64,000 nucleotides of DNA from Amoebophrya sp. A120 (taxonomy: Eukaryota; Sar; Dinophyceae; Syndiniales; Amoebophryaceae): contig CAJINV010000004.1 of NCBI GenBank assembly GCA_905178155.1, forward strand, positions 4,876,619-4,940,618, given 5' to 3'. Position numbers and translations under genes: made by a program. The notes under the pieces were generated by a model. That model ran no database searches and was not told the origin of the DNA. It worked only from the letters and a program-made list of their open reading frames with translations. Below are positions 1-11,083 of this stretch, one piece after another. The stretch's first letter is position 1. Each line of letters starts with the position of its first letter.

Positions 1-303
1 GGGCAGGTTTTTTCGCCCCTAACTTGGGGGCAATAAACCTTGCCCCAGGGCAGGTTTTTTCGCCCCTAACTTGCGGGCAATAAAAGCTGCCCCCGGGCAG
101 GTTTTTTCGCCCCTAACTTGGGGGCAATAAACCTTGCCCGAGGGCAGGTTTTTTCGCCCCTAACTTGGGGGCGAGATAAACCTTGCCCCAGGGCAGGTTT
201 TTTCGCCCCTAGCTTGGGGGCGAGATAAACCTTGCCACCGGGCAGCTTTTTTCGAACAAGGTTTATCGCCCCCAAGTTAGGGGCGAAAAAACCTGCCCTG
301 GGG
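1..303. repeat. 47-49 bp tandem repeat ending in an inverted copy
   Basis: Units start at about 1, 48, 95, 142, 191 and 240, giving a period of 47 bp for the first copies and 49 bp where GA is inserted before TAAACC. Each unit contains GGGCAGGTTTTTTCGCCCCT followed by an AACTTGGGGG-type block. From about 254 to 303 the same unit reappears as its reverse complement, so the array closes with a long inverted repeat. The array continues off the left edge of the window. It has no coding potential beyond a repetitive open frame. It could be satellite DNA or the end of a larger element. Confidence 0.9.
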
Positions 304-710
304 CTTTGCGACAGGGCCTCCTGTCAATGCAAACACAGCCCGGTAGTTCGTAGTTCTAGTTTCTGTAGTGGTTTTTGCCAAATAAAAATGTGGAGATTGG
401 CGTAGCGATCTATGCCCGCCCCTTGGCGTATGCTGTTTGTCGTGTAGTTTCATATTGCTTTGCTGTGCAGTCCGCTTATTGTTCTTCTTTCGCTCGGTGA
501 CTCCGCTTGCAGCAAAAAGTACATCGGCAGGAGGAGCGTCATTATGTGCAACTCGCGTTACCGTCCCCGTCGACGTCGTTGAAAAATCGGGACCACCTGG
601 AGACAGTTTTTTTAGTTACGCTATTTTCTGATGTTTTATCATTCGCCTCTTGTTTTTCATCACTCGGATTATTTTAATCAACGAATGATCAAACTAAGCA
701 TGAGCAGACA

Positions 711-1181
711 TTATCTGGTCGTGCTCCCTGAAAGTAAAGTGATACACTTCAATAGATTTTGTTTACCGGTCCCGCCCCCGGTAGTAGCTGTAGCCGGAAA
801 TGTGCTGGTTTTGTCGTGTTTGCCCGAATCAGCAGGCGCAAGAGTAGTTTGACCCGATTGAATCGGGTTTCGTTGCTGGCGGGGGATGGCGTCCGAATCC
901 AGAATTGCGTCCGCGGAAACTCCAGGAAAGAGCGACCTCGAGTGTATGTGCGACTCTGAAAGAAAAGCTGGCATCATCGTCCCGCTAACGCCAGCCGCGG
1001 TGGATATGTCAGATGAGCAGTTTGTCGTGTTGTTACCAAAAATGCCGCGATGAGCCTCGACCTGGAGTCCGCCAGGTGCGACGTTGGCGGAGCTGTTATC
1101 ATAGAATTTGAACCATGAATACTTTTCATCGTCCTGACGCAACGCAACCTTTTTGCTTCGAGCGCGTACATGTAAATTCAA
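711..1181 (-). CDS. possible exon, unknown protein
   Basis: An open stretch of about 150 codons on the strand used by all other genes here. It contains a compact protein-like segment (DDEKYSWFKFYDNSS) followed by Ser/Thr/Gly-rich sequence. I do not recognise the family. A Trp-Phe-Lys-Phe-x-Asp run is seen in some ubiquitin hydrolases, but that alone is too little to name it. Start and splice sites are not resolved. It may be an isolated exon of a gene reaching to the left or right, or a chance ORF. Confidence 0.3.
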   Translation of the reverse strand: MNLHVRARSKKVALRQDDEKYSWFKFYDNSSANVAPGGLQVEAHRGIFGNNTTNCSSDISTAAGVSGTMMPAFLSESHIHSRSLFPGVSADAILDSDAIPRQQRNPIQSGQTTLAPADSGKHDKTSTFPATATTGGGTGKQNLLKCITLLSGSTTR

Positions 1182-2241
1182 TGGTATATCAAATACACTC
1201 GATGATATTAGGTATCCTAAAATTACTAAAGGAGTACCACCCGCCCCGCTAAGGAGTAGCAGTTGAATAAGTCAAGAGCCAAGAAGCAAACGAGAGACCT
1301 GCTGGACACTATTGCCTTGTTCTGATGCACCGGCACCACATCCGCTCCGCCGTGCTCGTCCATGGCTTTAGCGTAGGGGGATACGAATGTTGTGCTGATA
1401 TCCTACGGAAAATCGACCCTTCCCCTAGGGCATCATGGGCCGCTCGCGATAAACGCCCCTCCCGCTTGCGAAACGCTACAGAGCGGAAGCTTCTTGTAGC
1501 TCTCACACACTTGTTGCGATAAGCTACAAAAAAAAAACGGAAACTTGTAGCTCTATATAAAAGATGTACGTCTACGTAGCCCTAGTGCCTACAACTTGGC
1601 CTCGGGCTTTATTGGTGTCAGCAGGACTGCAAACTGGCCGAAACGCAAAATGCATTTATAAAAAACACAGTAAACCTTGCGCGACGGAAGGTTGCGAAGC
1701 CGCACGATTCTCTGATGGGGCTGCGCCTTGTGCGGTATGATAGTAAAAAAAATCCTCATACTCCTTTCCTAGCGCAGTACGCACCTGCGGCAGCAAATCC
1801 ATCGCGACTCGCCCGCATGTCGCCCGAGATTCGTAAAATTTCTTCTGGAGACGGATTTTGATGCGGTCTAGCTCCTGGTCTTGTATGCCGAATACGAAAA
1901 GATATACTAAGACCCATGATTAGGCTTGCGCTTTGTACGAAGTCAAAGGTCGTCGCAGCTACTATGATAATTGCGTTTTCGTAGAAGCGCATGCATCGTT
2001 ATTGTGAATCACAAGACCTCAACGCCACCATGAACGTGATGCACAAGGACAAGAGGAGCTACTTCTACCTAGCGCAAGTAATCGTCGTGTAGTCACATGT
2101 AAACGTTGTTGCCTTATATTTTTGGTTTAGTCCACTAGAACGATAAACAACAAGAACAACAAGCAATCAATACTTATATCGTTTTTCAATTCTATTTCGC
2201 TACAGATACAGCCCTGGACCTGGTATAGTTCATTCACATTT
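1182..2241. other. no gene seen
   Basis: About 1 kb without a convincing exon. Only short overlapping frames on both strands are present, and I see no repeat family shared with the rest of the window. Confidence 0.5.
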
Positions 2242-2650
2242 TCAGTATTCGGTTGCCGGCATATTATTGTACTTGTGATCATGTGGAAGGCCGCCAACTG
2301 CCACGTCTGCTGGCACCGGCGTCTCATTATCCTGCACGAGCAACATCATGGGAGCGGCCGCGCCGGCATTTCCACCCCCCGTGCCAGCACGATCTTCACT
2401 TCCAGCAGCGATGTGGGAGAACATCAGAGAAACAGGCTGCTGCACTGGGGTCGACATGGACCCTTCTGGCTGCGGCACGTGCTCTAGTTGTCCTGCTTCT
2501 CGGTTCGTGTTTCCGCCGGCATCTCCTACGCCCTCTGGATCTGGATCATCTCCGCGATCCAGCTCTTGCTCGGCTTCTGCGTCGATCATCAGGAGGTCGT
2601 AGTATTCTTTGCTCCTCTCGTTTCCGGTGCTTTCAGTTCCGCAGGTATCG
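2242..2650 (-). CDS. possible acidic low-complexity exon
   Basis: An open frame on the minus strand. A candidate 3' splice site (GTGTGCAG followed by GAGCG) lies near 2650, so the coding part probably begins there rather than at the first in-frame Met. The product would be acidic (AEAEQELDRGDDPDPEG) and then rich in Gly, Ala and Pro. No domain is recognisable. The frame ends at a stop at 2242. It may be one exon of a longer gene. Confidence 0.35.
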
Positions 2651-2694
2651 CTCCTGCACACGTCGTCGAAATTCGTGAGCGTAATTGCAAGCAA

Positions 2695-3476
2695 TATATT
2701 CCAGCGAAAAATAGCTTTGCTAGTAACGAGGAGGAGAACTTGCGAAGCTCAACTTGGACTTCGTTTCAGTTTCACGAGCGTCACTTAACGTTTATGTACC
2801 TGGTTGAGTGCAATCATGAAACAAGAACAACAATGGGACAGCGCGATACTAGTACAGACAGAGTGCGGACGCAGAAACGTACGTCGACTTAGTCTTAGTA
2901 GGACGCTGTTAAGGGTACTACCACCAAACCACATGTGCGTCTATGTGTATGTTGACTAAGACTACGACATTCTCGTCCTCGATGCCAGACCAGATGTTTT
3001 GGTTTTGCGCTGCCTTACGACCAGAGCTCCTGCGCAAAACAATCACCGATCTGTTGGTCGCCGCGCTTCACCTTCTCTTCACGCGCGCCACCCTCAACAG
3101 ACCCGGGGAAGTCCTTACGCTGCAGGTAAAATGCGGCCACGAAATCGGGATTCATCCACTGATTTTTATTTGATTTAATTTTATTTTTTCATGTATGAAA
3201 TGATACATTAGCATTTACATCTGAAGTCGAAGTCCAACAACAAAATCAAAATCGATGCCCGGCTTATCCTTAACCTTATCATCACGTCCTCGACCACCTC
3301 CGTACAACGAGAAACCAAAATCTATGGCATACGTCTAACATCAACATCAGCATCACGCTCACTGTCACTCTGCGTCGCCTGCACGATGTTCTTGACTATG
3401 TGATACTGCAAAATCAAAGTTGAACTGCGTGCGTATCCCATCGTCGATTTCGCTGCGAAAATTCAAAGCATCAAAA
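2695..3476. other. intergenic, nothing recognised
   Basis: AT-richer DNA with only short frames. No repeat or RNA gene is visible. Confidence 0.5.
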
Positions 3477-6291
3477 TTATACGCGCGGGGTGCAGTTCCC
3501 GAAGTTTTTGTACTGCTTGTGACGCGTCAGAATGCTGTTCTTCTTTCCCTTTTTCAACGCCTTCAGGGCGGCCTGGGCCTGCTGTTTTTGCAGCTCCTTC
3601 GGATGTGTCGGGCCGGCACCGTCGTCCCCAGCTGGCGCGAGTAGATCTTGCTCTTCGTCGGCTTCGTGTGAGCTGCACTGCGAAAGCTGGTCATCTTCAT
3701 CTAGATCTAGATCTAGGTCATCAAGTACATCCACGCCGTCTTTGCGTTTGTTCTTATTCTTCTGACCGTGTCCGGGTTTGCCAGGAAAAAACGGGTTTTG
3801 CTTCTGAAGGTCCACACAGAGATGGCTCAGCTCGAAGTCGATTACGCGGGCCTTGAGCTCCCCCTCTGGCGTTAAATCCATGCAGATGTTAACACCCCGA
3901 GCGTCGTTCTGCAGCTGGAGTTCAAAATTGGTTGTAGTTGTAGGAAGGGCACACATAAGAATGAGTCTCGTGAAGAAGGTTTCGCTAAGTTGTGACAAAC
4001 AAAAGAAGAAGGCTTCGCTACGTTGTGAACCATTATTCGCTCTGCATGGCGGTTGCAGCTTGACGAACAAACTTTAACAAAAGCACCATGACCATCCAGC
4101 ACGATGCAAGTGATGAAAAATCAATGTATAGTACGATATTGTGTCTCCAAATCTCCTTGAACGCCGCCCCAACCTTCGTCTGCACGTCTTCGACAAATCT
4201 CGGTCCACCCATTTTGGTTCTTGCGGAGATTATCTTCTGCAGCTTCTGTTGCGTTTGTAGACTCAAAGACCGTCCGGGGGAAGCCCCACGTTCGAGTCCC
4301 TGCCGTTTGCGCATCTCTTGTTGAATGTGCTCCAATGTTACTCCTGCATCGGCGATAGCAAACGTGCTCTCCATGGAGTATCTCACTGCTGCGTTACCGG
4401 GTTGCTTGTAGTACGTCGCCTCGAGTTTGCCGATACTCCTTGTTTCATCCGGGACGAGGCACGGAGCGGCATTCACCTGGTTGGCGTTGAGGTACCTGAG
4501 AACCTTGTACTCGTGTTTTAGCTTTTCGAGCACGTACGAATTGGAGACGGCCACCGCCATGTTCTTCTTGATGTTGATGCAACCCTTGATGAAGCAGGAA
4601 GTCGGTTCGAGCTTGGCCTTGGAGACCTGTCCATTCTCGTCCTGCGACGTCTTCTTCCTGTTGGAGTGCTGCAGCTCACGGTGAACTGCCGAGAGTACCA
4701 CTGGTCGTCCGTTGTTTGGAGGATCATCCATTGCTTGGTTGTGCACCAGTATCTCCCACGTGGGTTTTCTTCCGCGTTGTGTGTGTGACTGTGAGCCAGT
4801 CTTTTCAATTGGCGCTGCGGTCGCGCTTTGCTGCCTGTTTCGTGTGATAATGATTCAAAGCATCGATGAATTAAGTTCAGTTCACGCGGAGAACTAAAGG
4901 CTGAGGAGTCATCTCATCATACCACAAGACAGATATTTTCTTGAATGTACCAACACAATATGAATATCAATTATCATAATGTAGATCTACAACGAATCAA
5001 TGACATCTACGAATCAATGACACGTACGTTTACCTGGCTTCATGGACTAGCTCGACGATGTCCTGACAGATCGGGCTGCAAAGCGGTATGCCCAGGCTGC
5101 TCTTAAATTGCAGTTCGCCACTTTTGCATTTTTTTCCAGTGTAACCGCAGACCGCACAGTAGATTGACGTCGACGCACCCGCTTCGAAGGGGATGGTCTT
5201 CTCGGCTAAACTGCGCTTCTCCGCATTCTTCCAGACGAGGTATGCCTCATTGATTGTGTTCATTCTGCTTCGCCAGTCGTATCCTGCTTCCTCGTAGTAT
5301 CTTGCATCCCTCTCCTTCTTGGATTCTTCGCCCTGAACGCCTTCGGCTCCTGCAGGTCCTTGATTCGCTGCTCCCACAATGCTATTTTACATATCACTTA
5401 CAAATGCTTCAGCCGGATCTTCGATGCGGCATACTAAGTACAAACTTGGAGATACAAAACCCAATAAATAGAAGTGTTGCGTTGCTGCAAATTGAGTGTT
5501 CTCGCTTTTTTGTGCCACAAAAAAAAATCAAAATGAGAATCCCAGACGAAGCATCAACAGACTTGCAAGCGATAAACTGTGTGGATGGGTCGCGAAGCTT
5601 CCTGCGCCTCATCTTGTCCATCTTGGCAGCGGGGTGCTTCGTCGATGAGCGTGCCGCTAGAGGAAGACGCGGCAGCTGCCTTGTCGCTAGTAGCTGTTCG
5701 GGAAACTATTGTTCCATCCGCGTTACCGATTTCGGCCCCCGTGGCAATCATGGAGGTGTCGTGTTCAGGTTTCGTCATCGTCAGGCAGTTTCCGGACCCG
5801 GTGCCGGTGCTGGTACACAGATGTTTGGAAGTTTCACTACGGTATTCCACCAACATTTCGGCGCGTTTTTCTAAGATTGCCGTTGCTACGTCACGGATGT
5901 CAGCGAGCTCCTGCGAAACCGCGGCGCAACTCGAGGGTTTAGTTGCCGATGTGAAGAGTGTGCTTGTCGAGGAAAATGAAGCGTAACCTGTGGCGCTGCC
6001 AAACTCATCATCTTCTTCATCCTTCATTGATTCCGTGATGGAACACTGGACCCGACGTCGGTAGTGCTCCACAACCTCCTCGAGGAGCACTCCGACGTCT
6101 TTTAAGGCGTGCTTTTTTTCCTGCTCCTCGCCGGCGCCAGGTTCTTTCACCGGTTGAAGGTGTTTCTTCTCGTCGTCGCCAGGTTTTTTTACCGCTCTTT
6201 TTTTCTCATGCTGCTTCTTCTTACTCGTGCTTGCGTTGCACGAGCTGGAAGTGTTTTTGATGAAGAAAGAAGATGAAGACCACGATGACAA
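3477..6291 (-). CDS. multi-exon protein with Cys motif and atypical kinase-like domain (tentative)
   Basis: Proposed exons are about 5600-6291, 5040-5370, 4135-4800 and 3477-3914. The first is Ser/Lys-rich. The second carries YCAVCGYTGKKC followed by PLCSPICQ, a Cys pattern able to bind zinc. The third and fourth together look like a protein-kinase fold. They show a helix-C-like segment (LEKLKHEYKVLRYLN) and then, across a canonical GT-AG intron at 3915-4134, the joined loop HNILQNDARGVNICMD and later VIDFELSH. That keeps the catalytic-loop Asp and Asn and the DF of DFG, but QND replaces the usual H-x-D and DFE replaces DFG. A donor (CCAG/GTAAACG) ends the Cys exon and an acceptor lies near 4800, which is why I join the parts. 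It could instead be two genes. The C-terminus is acidic and then Lys-rich. Confidence 0.45.
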
Positions 6292-6678
6292 GAAAGAGTC
6301 TGGCGCGGTTCCTCCTTTGCCCCCGGCCCGCCAGGGAAGTTATCGCGGTAAACTCCACCGACCCGTCATCTTCATTCATGCGAGCTCCAGCCACGCCATT
6401 CCCCGCCTTTCCACGAACGCTCGCAGTGCAATAGTAGAACTTGAAGCTTGCAGTTCGACCCGAGGTAGTAAATTCGAATGGCCCAGAGTACTAGTACTAG
6501 TAGCCTATGCCTCTTTTTCTTCTGTTGTTACACATACCACTACCGTCTGGGGTGGCCAGTCGAAGTGTTACTATCTCTATGATATTTTGAAAATAACTCG
6601 TGACAACAAGTATTCCTAGTAATTTGATCTTGGTCCCGCCTCTGCCTATAGGTACGCAACGGCGGTACTACAGATACA

Positions 6679-7023
6679 CTACACACTCGAGTCTACATGC
6701 ATGACAGATGGATTAGCACAAAGCCGTTCGTAGGTTTCTGTTTCGAGGGCGAGGTTCATGTTGAATAAGTAGTGAAAAAGGGCACAACTCAGAGAAGTGC
6801 GCGTTCTGATGAGGTGGGAGCGTGCCTGCTCAGTAGAAGTGACGGTCGGGGAGATTGACTTCGATACCTGTGTGGAGGAGATGCCCAGTTGGATGAGACT
6901 CAGCGGAATGCTGACATCTTTATCACTTCCGCGAACCTTGATGCGAATGATGTCGGCTTTCGGCAGGTTGGAAATACTCCAAAATTTGCGCACGTCGAAA
7001 TCCAGCTCGTTCTTTGCTGTCAT
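6679..7023 (-). CDS. possible exon, faint myosin-motor resemblance
   Basis: A clean ATG-to-stop frame of 114 codons. Its middle (SLIQLGISSTQVSKSIS, then TEQARSHLIRTRTSLSCAL and FHYLFNMN) resembles in spacing the myosin-head segment where a leucine-rich helix is followed by Q-A, R-D, L-A-K-A-L-Y and LF. The match is weak and lacks nucleotide-binding motifs, so this could be a degenerate exon, a pseudogene or coincidence. Open frames continue upstream to 7407 but I cannot link them. Confidence 0.3.
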   Translation of the reverse strand: MTAKNELDFDVRKFWSISNLPKADIIRIKVRGSDKDVSIPLSLIQLGISSTQVSKSISPTVTSTEQARSHLIRTRTSLSCALFHYLFNMNLALETETYERLCANPSVMHVDSSV

Positions 7024-7409
7024 TGTTGCGCGGCGAAGATGCTTGGAACACCGAAACTACGAAGCATTCAGATTCAATATAGCAAGATCAATAAAAAAGC
7101 ACTCAACTACTTTTTCAGCTGGAACTAGACCATGTGTCCCTGGAATCAATTGTTTTTGTTCCACTTGGATGACATCCATGTGGAGATGAAGTGACCGCAG
7201 GTCAATCGCTGAAAGATCAAATAATGACGAGTCACGACAGGAAGCCCTCGAGTCTTTGCTATACTTAGCCGATGAGGACACCCACGAAAATATATTTTCA
7301 CGAAATGATGTTTCAGATTCAGACGACGATGAAACGAGGTTCACGACGAGTACGCAAGCGATCCGATTCCGATCCCGAAAAGTCCACGTATCATCTCTGA
7401 TGCTCATTC

Positions 7410-8940
7410 CACTCTCGTTATATTTCGACTGTTCTATGTGCTACGAAGAAACAAGCGCTCGCTGCACAGATAGAGGTACAGTGAAAGAAATTGAGTCTGC
7501 AGACGCCGCCAAGGGAGCAGGCGACGCGAACGGCTCGACTACGCCGCCGGCGACGAGTGAAGGAACACAGCGTCGTGAGTGGCGCGATAAACACATGTTG
7601 CAACATCTTCACACGTGTCAATTGCCTGGCTCTGGCGCCGGTTAGAGGTAGTCTTGCTGCTGGCGAAAGAAATAGCAATAGAGGTATCATCTTATTTTGA
7701 TACTTGGTAGCACTAGCACGGTAGACCCACACCGTATCGTACATATACATTTATCGTCGATCACCTGCAGTCGCTCGTGCTGGCGCTCTCTAAAGATGCA
7801 TTCATTTTATTACGGAAGCGACAGCTGCGCCTTCGAGTTGTATCCTACATCAACATCTTGTTACCGTTAAGCTTTGCTATGTGACCACCACACCTCCAAG
7901 GAGATGCGGTGCCAGGGTCTTGTGGTGTATAGAGCAACTGAGCGCCCTGTATAGCCTAATTCATTCGCCTGCAAAATAGCATTACTTCTTCATTCCCATC
8001 CTCTGAAGAGTGTATCGTATTTTTATCAGTACGTAATGCTAGTCGACGAGTAGTTCGTACGGTGGCTCGGTAGAAAGTAGCCAAATCCATCGCGCATTGC
8101 ATTCTTCTGTAAAAGTCAAATATCTTCAGCTTATGGTACAAGAATCGAAATAAGGTCTTCTGTCAAAAGTAGTTCATGAAGATGAGACATTGTTAATGTT
8201 ATCTGCTAGATTAGAAGTGAAAAAAACGATACGACATATATTTTTTGTACATTCTCATTTTTATTCATCCGAAGGTAATAAAAATATCGGTAAAGCCTTA
8301 ACGTTAAATAAAAGCATCTAAATCAAGTGAAACAAAAACATTTTTATTCGTGCAAAGTTATTTAGGTGTGGGTGTCAGTCTTCGACTTTAAGCTGTTCAT
8401 TGTCCGCACTTCAACACGGAAAGCACGTGCTGCGAAGAGAAAACAAACCACAGTCACAGTCTGACTAATCGCAAGCTGCATGTTAAAAAACCTGTTGTGA
8501 CTAGAGGAAACAAGTATTCGTAGAAGTAGAACAGTTAAGCATCGCTCCTGCTGTTCACCTTTTTGACGTGACCACGGAGTTCTCAAAACCGCCAGTCTGC
8601 TCGAGCTTTCCGCCAGCATATCATATTCAAAAGCACGTAGCTTTATGCCATATTACCTCCCGCAGGCTCAGCAAATTAACTATAATTTCTAATAACTAAA
8701 AGTCTGGCCCTTTTGCAGATGCGGACGAGTTTGAATGTCGAAAGCGTTGCTTTTGCGAAGTACTCCGCACCCGTGTCGCTCGAGCATGATGATGCGATGT
8801 GTTTATCTTCATTTTCATATCAACTACACGACCAGGGAGAAGGAGAACTTAAGCGCACGCATGTTAACAACTCTCCAGACTCACTGAAAGAAAATTCGCA
8901 TTTCACTCCTTGCTCTTTCGGGCTACGTGTTAGCACATCA
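7410..8940. other. no convincing gene
   Basis: Short frames only, on both strands, including one of about 85 codons at 8362-8619 that I cannot support. The stretch around 8200-8350 is AT-rich. Confidence 0.45.
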
Positions 8941-8944
8941 GCTT

Positions 8945-10772
8945 TCAACAAACGAAAACGCTCATGCTCATCCGGGGACATAATTTGCTGTAGCCAGAGA
9001 AATATGACGAAAAGACGTGCTTAGTATTAGTTTTGATATCCTGCTGCGAGCCACGGCGCTCCATGTCTTCCCCGGTGTACTTGCCGTCGACGTTGTCGTG
9101 GTTGCTTCCGAGTGCTATTGTAGGGGCTGCTCCTACCCGTGTCGCTCGCGGAGTTGATGCGCGAACGCGAACGCGTGGTGTAGTGCCGCCGCCGCACTGT
9201 TCTAGGCCTGCTGCCGCTGGCGTACTCGGCCTCCGCACAATGGCCGACGCGGATCTGGTCATAGTTCGCCTAGTGGACTGGATATGACGCACGATATCCT
9301 CCGAACTACGCTGCTTCCGCAGCGGACCCTTGGACGACTTGCGGCTGCTTGGTGAACAAAAGGCCACATCAGAACTACGAGTTGCACGACACAACTCATT
9401 TTGCCCTGGTGCACTGCTCCGTGAGGACGGAGAAGGAGACTGCTGGGGGTTCCCTCGGACTGCTTTTCCCCCTCCTGCCTGCCGCGACGTGGAGGTGCTT
9501 CTATTGTGTTTCCCCTGCGACGAAGATGTTGAAGCAGTTGCGCCCGAGAAACCCCCCGTCGCGCCGAGCGATGCCGCAGTACTGCGCCCGGCAGATGATG
9601 CTCGAGAGGACGAAGCGGAAATCGAAATACTGGAGGTTTTTGAACCCGAGGTTGACGCTTCGTTGGAGTGAAAGCCCGTCCATTGTCCTCCTCCTGCACC
9701 AAGCATGCCACTGCAGCTCGTGTGCGACGTACTGCGCAGGAACATGTTCTGATGATCCGGGAGACCTTTGGAGTTGTTTGCACTTCTAGACAGTTGCTCG
9801 TGTGCGGTCGCTACTGCACCGAAGAGGCTGTTGCTGTAGTTGCTAACGTCGTGCTGAGAATCTTGTAGATGGATGTGCAGCTGGTGACCCGCCACCGGAG
9901 CTTTTGCTTCGTTCTTATTCGAACCATTGAACAGAAGTTGTTCGCCAGCAGCAAAAGAAGTTGACGTGGGAGGACCGTGCAACGAAAGAGCCTGCGGAAC
10001 GCTACCACCATTGTCGTTACATCGCGGTGTCGCGGTCTCGGGCCCAAGTAGGAAGACTGGCATTGAAGGCGGATTTGGTTGAGACTGCGGCTGTTCCTCC
10101 TCCTTCATCTCCTTTACCTTCTCGTGGCTGCTGCTGTTGGTACTTGACGTCGAGAAGAGTCCCAACTGCTGTGTTGACATTGACGCACTGGTCCTTGTCG
10201 GAGGTGTGAACACAGGACCCGTTCTCGACGATGAGGTCGAACCGTTCGTCAAGGAAAAGGATGAATCCACTACCGCATTTGTTGTTCCAAATAATGTTGT
10301 TGAGTTCGTGGTCTGACCGAACAGATTGGACTTCTCGTCTTTTTGCGTCCTCTCCCACCACGGGAGATCAGTTTGCGCATATTCAACGCTCCAGCTGGCC
10401 GAGGTAGAAGTGGATGAAAAGGCGAATCCCGAATGTTCCGACGTCGTTTCCGCTGCAACAACTCCGAATATTTCCTGCTGCTTCAATTGATCTCTTTTCT
10501 CTTGCCTCCTCTGTTTCAACCACTCCTTCACCTTAGGTTTAGTGATCCAATCGAGGCTGATCTCGGGTTCTTCCTCAGGGGCTGCTAGATGCAGGGCCCC
10601 TACTCCGCCCATCAGGCCACTAGCGCCGGATGTGGCCGCGCGGGCTCCTTCCCCCGCCCCTGCCACTTGACTCTCGCGACCGGAACCAGAAGCACCATCA
10701 TCTGCCGCAGCAGGGAACAATCGTTCCACGGGCTCGCCAACCTGTCCTTGTGCGTTCGCGGGCGGAGCGGCC
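8945..10772 (-). CDS. large Ser/Thr-rich low-complexity protein exon
   Basis: The longest uninterrupted frame of the window, about 600 codons. The apparent first codon is a TTG; a candidate acceptor (AAAACCAG) near 10773 suggests that this is an internal or second exon. An N-terminal basic helix (KVKEWLKQRRQEKRDQLKQQ) is followed by Ser/Thr/Asn-rich sequence with scattered FG dipeptides (EIFGV, NLFGQ, TLFGT, SLFGA) and then Arg/Ser-rich sequence. The FG spacing recalls nucleoporin repeats but the number is low, so this is only a suggestion. No catalytic domain is seen. Confidence 0.55.
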
Positions 10773-11083
10773 TGGTTTTTGCATAATGGAGAAATAAATA
10801 GCTGCCGCAAGAATTATTTTTATAATAACTCAAACTCTGCACACGATTGTTCATCTGAAACTGAAATCATACTGATATTCACGATATCGATATCGACAAA
10901 AGCACAAAGACAAAGAATTTTACTCCAATTTGAAGATAGAGAAAACATCACACATCAGAGGTAGTCATTCGTAAAGTAGAAACGGGGACGATCCGTCGTG
11001 GTCCTCTTCAGTCTTCACCAGCGACATCGTGTGGTTAGACTCCTGAGTTACTCACTAGTAGCAGAAAGGTTCACGTTCACCTA

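Noticed and set aside
1-303. CRISPR-like array
   Set aside because: The units are contiguous with no unique spacers, vary by small indels and end in an inverted copy; the rest of the window is eukaryotic.
9001-10772. Firm assignment as FG-nucleoporin
   Set aside because: Only about four scattered FG dipeptides in 600 residues and no folded nucleoporin domain.
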